A stretch of DNA of 64,000 bases from Anseongella ginsenosidimutans (GCA_029268045.1 JAJUHF010000003.1:1-64000); one strand, 5' to 3'. Shown: positions 10,349 through 21,109, counted from the first letter of the stretch. Notes: generated from the letters alone by a model not told the origin. Numbers and translations are program-made.

Positions 10349-11551
10349 CGGTCCGGCCGTATTGGCGCGGAAAACACGCAGAAAGTTCTCACCCAAGATT
10401 TTTTTCACCTCCTCGTCCGAGTACCCCCTTTCCTTCAAGGCCCGGGTGATTTTCGGGAAATCCGAGACGTCGTCCAACCCGCGCGGAAGGGAGTTCACCC
10501 CGTCGAAGTCCGACCCCAGACCGACATGGTCCACCCCGGCCAGCCGGGCGATGTAATCGATGTGGTCGATCAGCAGGGAAAGAGGGGCCCGCAACGCCTC
10601 GGCTTCGCCGGGATGCATCTGAAGCAAGCGGATCCCAATCGCGTAATCGGACGATAGCGTGCTGCGCAGCGAATCGGCTTCACTGGGATAACGGGTCAGC
10701 AGCGCTTTGACTTTCCCGTTATAGGAGGGGTCGATGTAGGCTGAATAGAAATTAACGCAGATAACCCCTCCGTTGCGCGCAACGGCTTTGATCTGCTCGT
10801 CTTTCAGGTTTCTGTAATGGGCACACAGGGCATAGGCCGAGCTGTGTGAAAGGATGACGGGCCGCTTTGCAATTGCCATCGCGTCCCAGAAGGTGGAATC
10901 CCCGGTATGGGACAGGTCGACCAGCATGCCCAGTTCATTCATGCGGGCAATGACCCGTTTGCCGAAATCGCTTAAGCCCCTGGTACGCAGGCTCCGCGGA
11001 CGCAAAACCTCATCCTGGGCCGAACTGGCCCAGGAAATGCTGTTATTCCAGGTAAGAGTCAGGTAACGTGCCCCGCGTGCGTGCAGGCTGTCGAGGTAGT
11101 CCAGCCGCTCCTCAATCATGTGGCCGCCCTCCACGCCGATTACAGCCGCCAATTTTCCCTGTTTCACGGCACGCATCAGGCCGGAAGCATCGGTTACCAG
11201 CGCCATGCGGCCGGAATTGCGCCGGATGGTTTCTTCAAGTACATCAATCTGACGGTTCGCCTCACGGAAACCTCCTTCGTGCGTGAATTTCTCGCCACAC
11301 CAGACTGAAAACACCTGGACGTTGACGCCCCCCTGTTGCAGGCGGTCCAGGTCGGTATGCGCCTTTCCACGAAGGTCGTCTTCGAGTTTGCGTCCCCGCA
11401 TGAGTGCCGAAGCCAGCACGTCGTTGTGGGCGTCCACCAGAAGCGACCGGGCATGCAGGTTCCCCTGGGAACTATCCGTGGCCTGGCCCTGTGCCGGGTC
11501 AAAGACCAGACTGAGAATTACCGCAAAACCAAGCAGCCTTGCAATCCGCAT
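10325..11551 (-). CDS. Membrane dipeptidase (peptidase M19, renal dipeptidase family)
   Basis: LLVDAHNDVLAS, GVEGGHMIEERLD, LTLTWNN, LVDLSHTGDSTFWDA, SHSSA, HVGLGSDFDGV. Confidence 0.94.
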   Translation of the reverse strand: MRIARLLGFAVILSLVFDPAQGQATDSSQGNLHARSLLVDAHNDVLASALMRGRKLEDDLRGKAHTDLDRLQQGGVNVQVFSVWCGEKFTHEGGFREANRQIDVLEETIRRNSGRMALVTDASGLMRAVKQGKLAAVIGVEGGHMIEERLDYLDSLHARGARYLTLTWNNSISWASSAQDEVLRPRSLRTRGLSDFGKRVIARMNELGMLVDLSHTGDSTFWDAMAIAKRPVILSHSSAYALCAHYRNLKDEQIKAVARNGGVICVNFYSAYIDPSYNGKVKALLTRYPSEADSLRSTLSSDYAIGIRLLQMHPGEAEALRAPLSLLIDHIDYIARLAGVDHVGLGSDFDGVNSLPRGLDDVSDFPKITRALKERGYSDEEVKKILGENFLRVFRANTAGPLPAAGQP

Positions 11552-11556
11552 GCTTA

Positions 11557-12981
11557 TCAAGCTTTAACCTGGGTTGTTCCCCCTCCTTCCAAAGAGAGAC
11601 TTACCGGTTGGTTTGTTTTCCAGGACCCGGCGGTAAAATCGGGCACATCAATGGAATTGGACCGGTTTGCCACCGACCATTCGCTTAAAGGGGCAATCGC
11701 ACTCCACAGCACCCCGTCGTATACATCCTGATCCAGCGGAAGACCATTCCGGAGACAATCAATCAAGCGCCAGTCCATCATGAAATCCATGCCCCCGTGT
11801 CCTCCGATCTTTTTTGCCATCTCACCGACCTTGGTCACAATTTCCGGGGTATATTGTTCTTCCAGCGTTTTAAATTCCTCCTGCGAAAGCCAGTTGTGTC
11901 CGGTTGCAATGCGGGCAGGCGAAGGCCACTTTCGTGCAACGCCCTTGGTTCCGCTGACCAGGTGGATCCTCGAGTAAGGCCTCGGTGAAGTCACATCGTG
12001 CTGGATCATGATACTTCCTCCCTTTTTCAGTCGCACCAGCGTAGTATTCATATTTCCACGGAATTGCTTATTAGCATACGGGGCGAAAAACGCATCTTCT
12101 TCGGCCAGCTCCTGTGCCTTGCCGGCCATTTGGTAATCGCGGCTGGAAAGCGATACCAAATAATCCATCCGGTCGCCCCGGTTTACGTTCATCACCTGAC
12201 AGACCGGTCCCAATCCATGCGTAGGATACAGGTTGCCATCCCGGAAGTTCTCCTTCAGCCGCCACATGTCGTAATACCCCTGCTTGTTGAAGTTAAGCTG
12301 AAGCAGGTCGTGGATGTAGGCGCCTTCGGCATGCACGATCTCCCCGAAAAAGCCTTGACGGGCCATGTTCAGGGTAAGCAGCTCAAAGAAATCGTAACAG
12401 CAGTTTTCCAGCATCATGCAATGCTTCCGGGTACGCTCAGAGGTCTCAACCAATTGCCAGCATTCTTCCAGAGTGGTGGCTATGGGCACTTCACAGGCAA
12501 CGTGTTTGTCGCATTCCATGGCGTAAACCGCCATGGGAACGTGCCAGTCCCAGGGGGTGCAGATATAAATCAGGTCGATATCATTCCGCTCGCAAAGCGC
12601 TTTCCATGCAAAGGTCGATCCTGCGTAGATGTCGGGGCGGTGGCCGGTGCCCTCCAAGGACTTTTTCACCTTTTCGGCGCGGTCTGTGCGGATATCACAT
12701 AACGCCTTTATCTCAACTCCCTGGATGTGGCTCATCCGGTTTACCGCTCCCGGTCCACGTTGTCCCAAGCCAATGAAGCCAATCCGGACGGTGTCCAGTT
12801 TCGGCGCCGCATAGCCGCTCATGTTGAATCGCTGCCGGCGCTTGCTGCGCGCAATCTGTTCCTCAATCCACCGGGAAGACCCGGAAACGGCCGCTCCGGC
12901 AATGCCCGGTAGCCCGGCGCCTGCCAGGCTCAGTCCGGCCAGTCCGCTTATTTTAAGAAAATCTCTCCTTTTATTACTCAT
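11557..12981 (-). CDS. Gfo/Idh/MocA family oxidoreductase, GH109-like (NAD-dependent glycosidase family), Tat-exported
   Basis: Twin-arginine signal NKRRDFLKISGLAGLSLAG; VRIGFIGLGQRGPGAVNR; EVPIATTLEECWQLVETSERT; NLYPTHGLGPVCQ typical of GH109-like proteins. Confidence 0.88.
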   Translation of the reverse strand: MSNKRRDFLKISGLAGLSLAGAGLPGIAGAAVSGSSRWIEEQIARSKRRQRFNMSGYAAPKLDTVRIGFIGLGQRGPGAVNRMSHIQGVEIKALCDIRTDRAEKVKKSLEGTGHRPDIYAGSTFAWKALCERNDIDLIYICTPWDWHVPMAVYAMECDKHVACEVPIATTLEECWQLVETSERTRKHCMMLENCCYDFFELLTLNMARQGFFGEIVHAEGAYIHDLLQLNFNKQGYYDMWRLKENFRDGNLYPTHGLGPVCQVMNVNRGDRMDYLVSLSSRDYQMAGKAQELAEEDAFFAPYANKQFRGNMNTTLVRLKKGGSIMIQHDVTSPRPYSRIHLVSGTKGVARKWPSPARIATGHNWLSQEEFKTLEEQYTPEIVTKVGEMAKKIGGHGGMDFMMDWRLIDCLRNGLPLDQDVYDGVLWSAIAPLSEWSVANRSNSIDVPDFTAGSWKTNQPVSLSLEGGGTTQVKA

Positions 12982-13017
12982 AATTCAATTGCTAACAGCC
13001 GATCAAATTAAACATTT

Positions 13018-15438
13018 TTATTCTTTATCAAGAATGGTGAAGTGGGCGGTAAGGCGCTCTCCTAGTTCATCCACCAGCGTCAGGGAATGTCTTCCCCGGG
13101 TTGGACTAAGCGCCATTTCATGCGGAGCCCGGGTTTCGCCAAGATACGCTCCGTCCAGATGCCAGTACACGGTAGCCTCTGCCCGGCGATGGGCGACACT
13201 GAATACGGCTTCTCCGCGCTCACCCGTCAGTTCAACCGGGACGTAAATGCTGGTGCCCGGCGTGGGATAGATGAACGCCATGGATTCGGTGGCTCCCGAA
13301 TGCGGATCGCATCCCTCCCGATACGGCGGAAGCGGCCGGTAGTCCTGGTTTCCCGCTTTGTAATACCATTCCATGGCAGGAGGCAGTACGAACCAGGACC
13401 GGGAAACTATGTCGGAAGGCTGGGCGCAGTCGCTGCTAACCCTTTTGCCAGTGGCATCCAGATGGACGAGCCGATGGTACGGGCATGCCGCCGTACGGAG
13501 CCCCGCCCGGGGTACATACATGCTGTCTGCCTGGGAACACAGTTCCGATGCGCGGTAACCGCTTTGGGGGCATACCGGAATGCGGGCCATTTTGTCATAG
13601 GGTACCTGGAACCACGATGATTCGGGAAGATGGCGGAAAATATCGAACAGAATCGGAGCCGCCGCGGTAATCCCGGTAAGTCCTGCCCTGCCCTCCCCGT
13701 CGGCATTGCCCGCCCAGACGGCCACCACGAATTTCGGGGTGAGCCCAATGGCCCAACCGTCCCGGAATCCAAAACTGGTGCCCGTTTTCCAGGCGATCTG
13801 CTGGGTGGAGGTAAATTGCTTCCATAGCATTTCCTCTCCCGGCCGGACCACCTCTTCCATGGCCCGGAATGCGAACCAGATACCCGCCGCGTCCAGCAAG
13901 CCTTTCTGTTCCAGCCGGGCATCCCGGTTTTGGGACCAGGCCAGGTAATGGGGCGCGTGAAAATCGGCTGGATTGTATTTCCCGTTGTAATCGTAATGAT
14001 GATTCAGTACCCGCGCCATGCTGGCATAGACTCCTGCCAGGTCCCACATCGTTACTTCTCCTCCCCCCAGGATGAGCGACAATCCGTAATGCCCCGGCGG
14101 CCGGCCGAGGGTGGTGATTCCCATTTTCCTCAGCAGGGAATGGAACCGCTCGTAGCGGTAATTCTGAAGCATTTTTACTGCGGGAATATTGAGTGAACGG
14201 GAAAGGGCGGTCGAGGCCGGCACCGCGCCGGCGTATTCGAGGTCAAAATTATGCGGTGTAAATCCCGCGATCCGCGTGGGGATATCCGCCACCAAGGTAT
14301 GCGGCAGCAACATTCCTTCAGACAACATGGCCGCATAAAGCGCCGGCTTGAGCGTACTGCCCGGACTTCGGGGAGCGGGGATCACGTCCACATACGATTC
14401 CACTTCGGGATCTTCGGGTTCAAATACATTGCCCACATACGCCAGGGCGTTGCCGGTTTCTACCTCCAGGACCAGGGCGGCGGCATTGTGGATGCCGTTC
14501 GCCTTCAGGCGGCGGTGATGCTGCTTGACAAGGGCGTTTACCTTTTCCTGAAGGGAAGCGTCCAGCGTCGTACGGGCGCGGGTTGTCAGCCGGGCAGCCC
14601 CTTCCGCACGCCGCACGGCAGCCGCATGGTCTTTTCGAAAACGGTCCAGCAGATGGGGCGCCCGCTCGGGAAGATCCAGGGGCGTGCCCGGCAGGGGCTC
14701 ACGCATGGCAAGCTTGGCTGTGAGCGGATCAATGACCCCTTTTTTTTCCAGCTTTTCCAGCAGCCGGTTTCGTTTATCCAGCAGGGCGGAACTGTTCTTA
14801 CCCGGATAAACCAGCGAGGGGCTGTTGGGAAGCACCGCCAGGGCGGTCATCTCGCCCCAGGACAGTTGCGACGGACTACGACCGAAATAGCGCCAGGATG
14901 CCGCCTCCAGCCCCACCACATTTCCACCGAAAGGCGCGTTCTGCGCATACAACGCAAGGATCCCGGCTTTGCTATAGCTCAATTCCATTCGGATGGCCAG
15001 CAGGATCTCGATGCACTTCTGCCAGAGGGTACGCGGCTTGTTCCTGGACAGCCGGATTACCTGCATACTGAGCGTACTGCCGCCGCTTACCACGGCTCCT
15101 GCCCGTAGGTTCTGCATCATCGCCCGGGCCAGGGCCAGGGGATCAAAGCCCGGATGACTGAAAAAACGCTTGTCCTCAAACGTCGTAATCGCTTCGGCGA
15201 ACTTATCCGGCACCGCATCTCCGGCCGGAAACCTCCATTGTCCGTCGGAAGCCACGCTCGCGCCCAGTAGAATTCCTTCCCGGCTTTCAATCAAATACGA
15301 AGTGGGTGTACGGAACAGGGGATCCGGCAGGGAGAACCAGAAGACCGCCAGGAAACAACCGCAGATGATCCCGCTGAGCAGCAATTCGGGACGCACACTG
15401 GACCGGCTGCGTGCAAATAAATGCGTTCTGGCCATCAC
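13018..15438 (-). CDS. pbpC: Penicillin-binding protein 1C
   Basis: Transglycosylase EDKRFFSHPGFD, GGSTLSMQVIRL; transpeptidase STLK, SLN, KTGTSFGFRDGWAIG; PBP1C C-terminal extension. Confidence 0.94.
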   Translation of the reverse strand: MMARTHLFARSRSSVRPELLLSGIICGCFLAVFWFSLPDPLFRTPTSYLIESREGILLGASVASDGQWRFPAGDAVPDKFAEAITTFEDKRFFSHPGFDPLALARAMMQNLRAGAVVSGGSTLSMQVIRLSRNKPRTLWQKCIEILLAIRMELSYSKAGILALYAQNAPFGGNVVGLEAASWRYFGRSPSQLSWGEMTALAVLPNSPSLVYPGKNSSALLDKRNRLLEKLEKKGVIDPLTAKLAMREPLPGTPLDLPERAPHLLDRFRKDHAAAVRRAEGAARLTTRARTTLDASLQEKVNALVKQHHRRLKANGIHNAAALVLEVETGNALAYVGNVFEPEDPEVESYVDVIPAPRSPGSTLKPALYAAMLSEGMLLPHTLVADIPTRIAGFTPHNFDLEYAGAVPASTALSRSLNIPAVKMLQNYRYERFHSLLRKMGITTLGRPPGHYGLSLILGGGEVTMWDLAGVYASMARVLNHHYDYNGKYNPADFHAPHYLAWSQNRDARLEQKGLLDAAGIWFAFRAMEEVVRPGEEMLWKQFTSTQQIAWKTGTSFGFRDGWAIGLTPKFVVAVWAGNADGEGRAGLTGITAAAPILFDIFRHLPESSWFQVPYDKMARIPVCPQSGYRASELCSQADSMYVPRAGLRTAACPYHRLVHLDATGKRVSSDCAQPSDIVSRSWFVLPPAMEWYYKAGNQDYRPLPPYREGCDPHSGATESMAFIYPTPGTSIYVPVELTGERGEAVFSVAHRRAEATVYWHLDGAYLGETRAPHEMALSPTRGRHSLTLVDELGERLTAHFTILDKE

Positions 15439-15461
15439 CTCACTCCTCTTCTCCCTCCCGA

Positions 15462-18400
15462 TTAGTTTTCTTCCATTGGGCTGTAGACCTCCACCCAGCG
15501 ACCCGCAGTCCGCGCGCTGACGCCTGCATCGTACATCGCCTCGCAGTATACCGGGGGCTGATAAAACCTACCCGGGTACGCTGCGTTGAGCATCACATGG
15601 TAGGTAACCGAGGCTTTCCCAGCCAGATTAAAATACGTATATACGCGATCATCCCGGATATCCTGATAGGCGAACGGCGAGGAAAGCAATACATTCCCTT
15701 CGCCTGACATGCGGGTATTGATAATCTCCCAACCAGACGGAAACACCTGCGAAAGTGCCAGGTTTTCGTAGTCTCCCCAGGTACCGGGATTGGTCAGCGT
15801 AACTTCGGCAATGAAATCGGTACCCTGGGCCAGGCGCAGCGGATCCACCGGCTCCCCGGCCAGGCCGGTGTAGCGAACATTCATTTTCAATCGTTCCGTA
15901 TTTATTGCCGGCAGCGGATCGGCTCCGGGGGCAGGCTGCCCGCTAATGATCCATCGGACAAATAAGCTGTTTTCCCCTTCATTGCGGATGGTCGCCTCCT
16001 GCTGATTACCCGAAAGGCGAAGGGGAATGCTTTTCAGATACGCGCTGGTCTGCACATTTTCCGATTGTTTCCCCGATTTGAAATCCGCATGGATTCCGCC
16101 TCCCTGTGGGTTTCTTCCGCAATACCCGGCGATTGCGATCAATGACCAGGCGGTGGTATGCGTGCTGTACCAGGTAGCTCCGGAAAGCCCCCTGGCCACC
16201 TCGTTTAGCAGTTCCCGCGCCTGTTCGCGCCGACCCATTGTAACGAGTGCCTGTAAAAGCATGGCTTTGTCCCGAAGGCTGCTTCCGAAGGTCGGTCCCG
16301 GTTTGCTGTAAGCAGGCGCTTTCAGCGGCAGGCGCGCGGCCAGCTGGGCGGCGGCCTCGGTTTGGCCGGCCAGCTGATAGGCGGCGGCAAGCATCCAGCC
16401 TGCTACCGGATTCATGTATTCAAATTCCCTCAATCGATTCATCGCCCCCATTTCCGGCGAACCGGCGGCGGCAAGAAGGTACAGGCGGTATGCCTGCATT
16501 AGATCGCCTCCCTGGAAGTTATAGTAACCAGGTGACCAGGCCAAGGCCCTATTCCGCTGGTATTTCATCCACTGGTCCCAGAAACCCGGGGGCAGCGTGT
16601 ATCCTCTTTCGCGCGCTTCCAGCAGAAAATGCCCTGCATAGCTGGTGGACCATTCATCTGATTCGGATGCGCCTGGCCAGTACGCCAGTCCTCCATCGGA
16701 CCGTTGGTAGCCTTTGATACGCTGAATGCCTGCTTTCACATTCCGGGATATCGCCGCTTTTTCCTGTTCACCCGGGTCGCCCAGCTGTTCCACAACAAGT
16801 TGGGGGAAAACCGTGGAGGTTATCTGCTCCAGGCATCCATGTGGATACCGCACGAGGTAGCCCAGGGTTTTCGCCAATTCGACCGCGGGAATGGAGGAAA
16901 GCTCCAAATGCGCGGTTCCACTGCCCTCTTCCCCGATGGGTACGAGCGTGACGCGCTGACTTTCCCCGGGGGCTATCTCCTGTGACAAGACATTGGTAAT
17001 AACGGGATTAGGATTTCTAACATCTAGTTCCACTTCATATGATGCCTGCTGATCCCCAGTGCTTGCGGACACGTTTACGCGGGCAATGCCGGTGGAATTC
17101 CCCACTTCCATTTCCACGTAAACCAATTGTTCCCCTGCCTCGGCAAACCGGACGGTGCGCATCGATTGCCCGGCAGAAACGGGTTGGAGCAGCCCATTGG
17201 TCGACACTTTGAGTTGGACCTGCCGGCTTCCTTCGGCAGACGAAAAAACAGTTACCGGCATCCGCAGTTTTTCTCCCGGCGCCAATATCCTCGGCAAGGT
17301 AGCCAAGAGCATCAAGGGCTTCTTTACGGCCACCGATTTTTCGGCTCTTCCGTAGGCGCCCCGGTCCGCCCCCACCACCATGACGCGGACGGCTCCGATG
17401 TAGGGATCGAGTTGGAACGTGTGCGTTTGTTTCTGACCCTTTTTCAGACGATACGGCCCCATGAATTTCACGACCGGCTTGAAGCGGTTCGCCCGGGCCG
17501 CCCCCGCATCCAGGTTCAGTTCCCCGTCGCCACCGATACTCAGAATGCGCTCAAGATCGCCTCCCCAGGCGCCAACCACCGCATCAAACAGATCCCAGGT
17601 CTTCACACCCAGGGCTTCGCGCGTGTAAAAGGCTTCGTGCGGGTCGGGAGTTTGAAACCGGGTCAGATCCAGCAATCCTTCATCCACGATGGCCAACGTA
17701 TAGGTCATTGCTTTTCCGCGCGATTCGGAAACGGTTACACTTGCCGGCTCTTTGGGACGTATGCTCGAGGGCATGGAAATGACCGGGTCAAGGATTGTTT
17801 CTGAATCCTCCACCAGGATCGGAATGACTCCGTACATCCGGATGGGCAGGTCATTTTTTGTTTGGGCATGCGGTTGCAGCAGGCTTACGTTGACATACAC
17901 GTTCGGAGCCATTTCTTTTTCCGCTTTGAATTTGAAAACGGTCTGTCCTTCGTCCGTTCCGGTCCAGAAGGTTCTGATAACTTTGCTGCCCGACTCAATA
18001 CTCACCAGGCAACGGCCACCCTCGGCGCTGGGGATGGTGAGCACCACTTCGTCCCCCACCTGAAATTTCTCTTTGTTGGCTGTGAAGGAAAGCATTGCTG
18101 CTTCGGTAGGGTTCTCATCCCGCATCCGCTGGTTCCATCCCGGCCAGTCTATATAGACCGTCTGACCGGTCGTGTGCCCGCTTTCCAGATCCTTTACACG
18201 GATCAGGTAACGCCCCCATTCGGGATAGGCCACGTTCAGGTTCCACTGGCCCCGTCCGTTCTGCAAAGTGACCTCCTGCTCCTGAAGCAATTTATTGTAA
18301 CTGTCCTGTGCAAAATTGCTGAAATCATCGCCGCTCTCGTCCCACCACCAGCGCCACTGCACTTTATATAGGCTGACCTGAACTTTCCGGCTGCCTTTTA

Positions 18401-21032
18401 CCGGGTTGCCCTGCTCATCCAGGTTGACAACTTCCACCGGATGATCGGTATCGGTGACCAGAAAATTTGAAAAACCACTTCCTTCAGGAACCTTAATTCC
18501 CACATAGCTGGAATAGGCGTGATAAGGCAGGGAAACATTGCTCACGCTGAAATTGCCACCCGGTTCAAATACTTTTACCAGAAAGTTGGCCTTCAGCATC
18601 CCGGGAGCGCGGTCTCCTGTGGCGATCTGCGGAACGAACGAGCCTTGACCGCGGGCGTTCAGCTGTCCTTTGAAGATAGTCTTGATTTCCCCTTTGAACG
18701 CGGAAACGGGATCGTCGAACGTATAGCCTTTGTACTTATCGAATACGGTTCCCGGATGGGTGAGCCAGGCATCCACAGTGGCACTCAGGTTTTGGGCCAC
18801 CCCGCCGAACAACCAGCGGGCCGCCAGCTGCACGGGCTCGCCTGCATTGCCTGACAAGGCTTTCCGCCCTCCGAAGTCCAGGTCAATCTTCAGCCGGTTG
18901 GGCATGACCGTTTCGATTTTAAGCGTCTTGCTGAATTGTGCACCGCCCACCTTGACCAGGGCGGTCCAATTGCCGGTGGGATCATCCGCGCCGGTGGCGA
19001 AAGGAAACGTATAAAATCCATCGGCCGAGCCGGTCTTCACCTGGCGAAGGTATAACTGGCCCCGCGGATTGATCACCTCGAAGGTTACCGGATGATCGTC
19101 CGGAAGCCGTCCTGATTTATCTTCCAGGATGAAGCTGAGATAGACCGAATCCCCCGGCCTCCATACGCCCCGTTCCCCGTAAATAAAACCTTTCAGTCCC
19201 TGCTGAACCTCACCTCCGCCTACATCAAAGCGACTCAACGGAAGGCTGCTGCCGTCATCGAGTTTCAGGTAACCGCGTTGCTCGCCTTTCCGGGCGATCA
19301 GAAGGAAGGGTTTCCGCTCGGTTTCAAAACGCGCCATACCCGCTGCGTCGCTTTTTCCCTGTTCCATTACCTGCTGCTGGTAATCAAGCAGTTCCAACTC
19401 CACTCCCGCAACCGGTTGGGCCGTGAGCAGGTCGGTTACCGAAACCCACACTTCGTTGCCGGCGCCCCGTTTAACGATTAGCCCCAGATTGGAGGCGATC
19501 ACGTTTTTGCTTGCCCAGCGGCTTTTATTGTAGTAGGCATCATGACAGGGGTTATCCCGCTGTTTCCAGTCGAATCCGTAAGGGTAATATTGATCGTACC
19601 GGCTCCAGAATTCATCGTCTTCGTCAATATTTTCCATGTATCCGACCGGCGTTTCTTCGGTTGGGGCTGTATCTTCCTGACATTCAAATAGCGAATAGGA
19701 TCTCCGGAATCCAATCGTAACCGTATAAATGGCTCCGGGTTCGGTTTTCACCAGTTGATCGATATCCAGTGAGAACCGGTTTTTCCGGCTCAGATCAAGC
19801 GACTGATCGGTATTGAGCCAGATGGTCTTCCGTACCACGGGCCGGGCAACCCGTCGCAGGCCGTAGGTGCTTTCCAGGTCGTTCTGCTGCAGAAACTGAG
19901 GGATGTTATTCTCGTAGATCCGGATGATGCTTACATCGACCGCCTTCAGATTGACGGCTTCAAAAGGCAGTACCAGTTTACCGCTCTGAGGCAGGATCAC
20001 ACCCTTTCCCCGGATTTGGACCGAAGGCATTCTGTTCTCAAAATAGATGGTCCCGGTAACGTTTTGATTCAAGCGATGGTCCCGGTTGCTACGGACTCCT
20101 TCGTGGACTGTCACCTGATAGTCTCCCTCGTACACATCAGGGGCATACACCTTCAGCTGGCTCCCTTCTACAGTATACACAAGATCCGAAACACCGGCCA
20201 CCGTAACCAGTCCTTCCAGATCCTGACCCGGGGAAAGCGGCTGGGAAAACTGCAGCAGGACGTATTGATTCGGTTCATTCACCGCCCGGATTTGAAGTAC
20301 CTTGAAGACATCCCTTCCCGGCACCTCAACCCGGCGTTCGGTCCGTTGATCATCACCAATCGGTTCCCCGTTCCAGGAAAGCGCCAATTCCTTACCGGTC
20401 TGGTCGCGGAGCAGGCTGTCGATGGTAAAATAAGACCGCTTCTCGTCGGCGTGATGCTGCCATCTGATCTCGGTGGCGGTTCCGCCGTAGCGCGCCGTCA
20501 GCAGCTTTTCCACCTGGTCCGGCTCCTCGATATCGGCTGTCAGCACATGACCGCTATATTCCATGTACTCCGGGGAATTGTTTCCGCTTACACGAAGCCC
20601 TTCCTCCACGACTTCAAACGTGGGTTCTATTACCTGAAAGCTGAACTGGAATTCCTTCAGCTGGCTGGGAACTTCCGCCACCTTGGACAGATCGAAAGTC
20701 GCGGTATACATCCGTCCCGCTTTCAGATTTTCAGCGGGGCGGAACTCAATGGTACGGGCATCGACTCGATAGGCCTCCCCGGCAATAGCCGGCTTAAAGC
20801 GGAAAAGCGAGCCAGGCAAGGGGTCATTTCCCCCGGTATGTAAAGCAAACCGGGAAGAGAGGCGAATGCGGATGGGACTTTGCTTTGAAATGGTGCCGGA
20901 GGTAAAGGACTCCACGTATTTGGCAAAAGCGGGGTCAATTTCAGCCGGCTGCTGCTTGCAAGAAATAAGAAGCAGGCCGGTTATGCCTGCAAATACGAAG
21001 AAAAGCCGGGAAAGCACAGGATGGGACTCCAT
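15462..21032 (-). CDS. Alpha-2-macroglobulin family lipoprotein with CLEQ thioester
   Basis: 1856 aa; lipobox LLISC near the N-terminus; MG domains; YPHGCLEQITSTVFPQ thioester motif; adjacent to pbpC. Confidence 0.95.
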   Translation of the reverse strand: MESHPVLSRLFFVFAGITGLLLISCKQQPAEIDPAFAKYVESFTSGTISKQSPIRIRLSSRFALHTGGNDPLPGSLFRFKPAIAGEAYRVDARTIEFRPAENLKAGRMYTATFDLSKVAEVPSQLKEFQFSFQVIEPTFEVVEEGLRVSGNNSPEYMEYSGHVLTADIEEPDQVEKLLTARYGGTATEIRWQHHADEKRSYFTIDSLLRDQTGKELALSWNGEPIGDDQRTERRVEVPGRDVFKVLQIRAVNEPNQYVLLQFSQPLSPGQDLEGLVTVAGVSDLVYTVEGSQLKVYAPDVYEGDYQVTVHEGVRSNRDHRLNQNVTGTIYFENRMPSVQIRGKGVILPQSGKLVLPFEAVNLKAVDVSIIRIYENNIPQFLQQNDLESTYGLRRVARPVVRKTIWLNTDQSLDLSRKNRFSLDIDQLVKTEPGAIYTVTIGFRRSYSLFECQEDTAPTEETPVGYMENIDEDDEFWSRYDQYYPYGFDWKQRDNPCHDAYYNKSRWASKNVIASNLGLIVKRGAGNEVWVSVTDLLTAQPVAGVELELLDYQQQVMEQGKSDAAGMARFETERKPFLLIARKGEQRGYLKLDDGSSLPLSRFDVGGGEVQQGLKGFIYGERGVWRPGDSVYLSFILEDKSGRLPDDHPVTFEVINPRGQLYLRQVKTGSADGFYTFPFATGADDPTGNWTALVKVGGAQFSKTLKIETVMPNRLKIDLDFGGRKALSGNAGEPVQLAARWLFGGVAQNLSATVDAWLTHPGTVFDKYKGYTFDDPVSAFKGEIKTIFKGQLNARGQGSFVPQIATGDRAPGMLKANFLVKVFEPGGNFSVSNVSLPYHAYSSYVGIKVPEGSGFSNFLVTDTDHPVEVVNLDEQGNPVKGSRKVQVSLYKVQWRWWWDESGDDFSNFAQDSYNKLLQEQEVTLQNGRGQWNLNVAYPEWGRYLIRVKDLESGHTTGQTVYIDWPGWNQRMRDENPTEAAMLSFTANKEKFQVGDEVVLTIPSAEGGRCLVSIESGSKVIRTFWTGTDEGQTVFKFKAEKEMAPNVYVNVSLLQPHAQTKNDLPIRMYGVIPILVEDSETILDPVISMPSSIRPKEPASVTVSESRGKAMTYTLAIVDEGLLDLTRFQTPDPHEAFYTREALGVKTWDLFDAVVGAWGGDLERILSIGGDGELNLDAGAARANRFKPVVKFMGPYRLKKGQKQTHTFQLDPYIGAVRVMVVGADRGAYGRAEKSVAVKKPLMLLATLPRILAPGEKLRMPVTVFSSAEGSRQVQLKVSTNGLLQPVSAGQSMRTVRFAEAGEQLVYVEMEVGNSTGIARVNVSASTGDQQASYEVELDVRNPNPVITNVLSQEIAPGESQRVTLVPIGEEGSGTAHLELSSIPAVELAKTLGYLVRYPHGCLEQITSTVFPQLVVEQLGDPGEQEKAAISRNVKAGIQRIKGYQRSDGGLAYWPGASESDEWSTSYAGHFLLEARERGYTLPPGFWDQWMKYQRNRALAWSPGYYNFQGGDLMQAYRLYLLAAAGSPEMGAMNRLREFEYMNPVAGWMLAAAYQLAGQTEAAAQLAARLPLKAPAYSKPGPTFGSSLRDKAMLLQALVTMGRREQARELLNEVARGLSGATWYSTHTTAWSLIAIAGYCGRNPQGGGIHADFKSGKQSENVQTSAYLKSIPLRLSGNQQEATIRNEGENSLFVRWIISGQPAPGADPLPAINTERLKMNVRYTGLAGEPVDPLRLAQGTDFIAEVTLTNPGTWGDYENLALSQVFPSGWEIINTRMSGEGNVLLSSPFAYQDIRDDRVYTYFNLAGKASVTYHVMLNAAYPGRFYQPPVYCEAMYDAGVSARTAGRWVEVYSPMEEN

Positions 21033-21073
21033 GGTGTTTTATTTAAATTCAACCTAAATTTGCAATAAAAGCA

Positions 21074-21081
21074 CAAAAATA
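21074..21081 (-). promoter_or_regulatory. Candidate -7 box (TATTTTTG) upstream of the A2M-pbpC operon
   Basis: Exact TAnnTTTG on the minus strand, 41 nt before the start codon. Confidence 0.4.
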
Positions 21082-21109
21082 CAAGTCCCTATTCCCGGCA
21101 GGAGATATC

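Noticed and set aside
14251-15108. 285-aa plus-strand ORF inside pbpC
   Set aside because: Antisense to a confidently identified PBP1C; low-complexity R/G/Q-rich translation.
20016-20843. 275-aa plus-strand ORF inside the A2M gene
   Set aside because: Antisense shadow of A2M; no motif or plausible start context.
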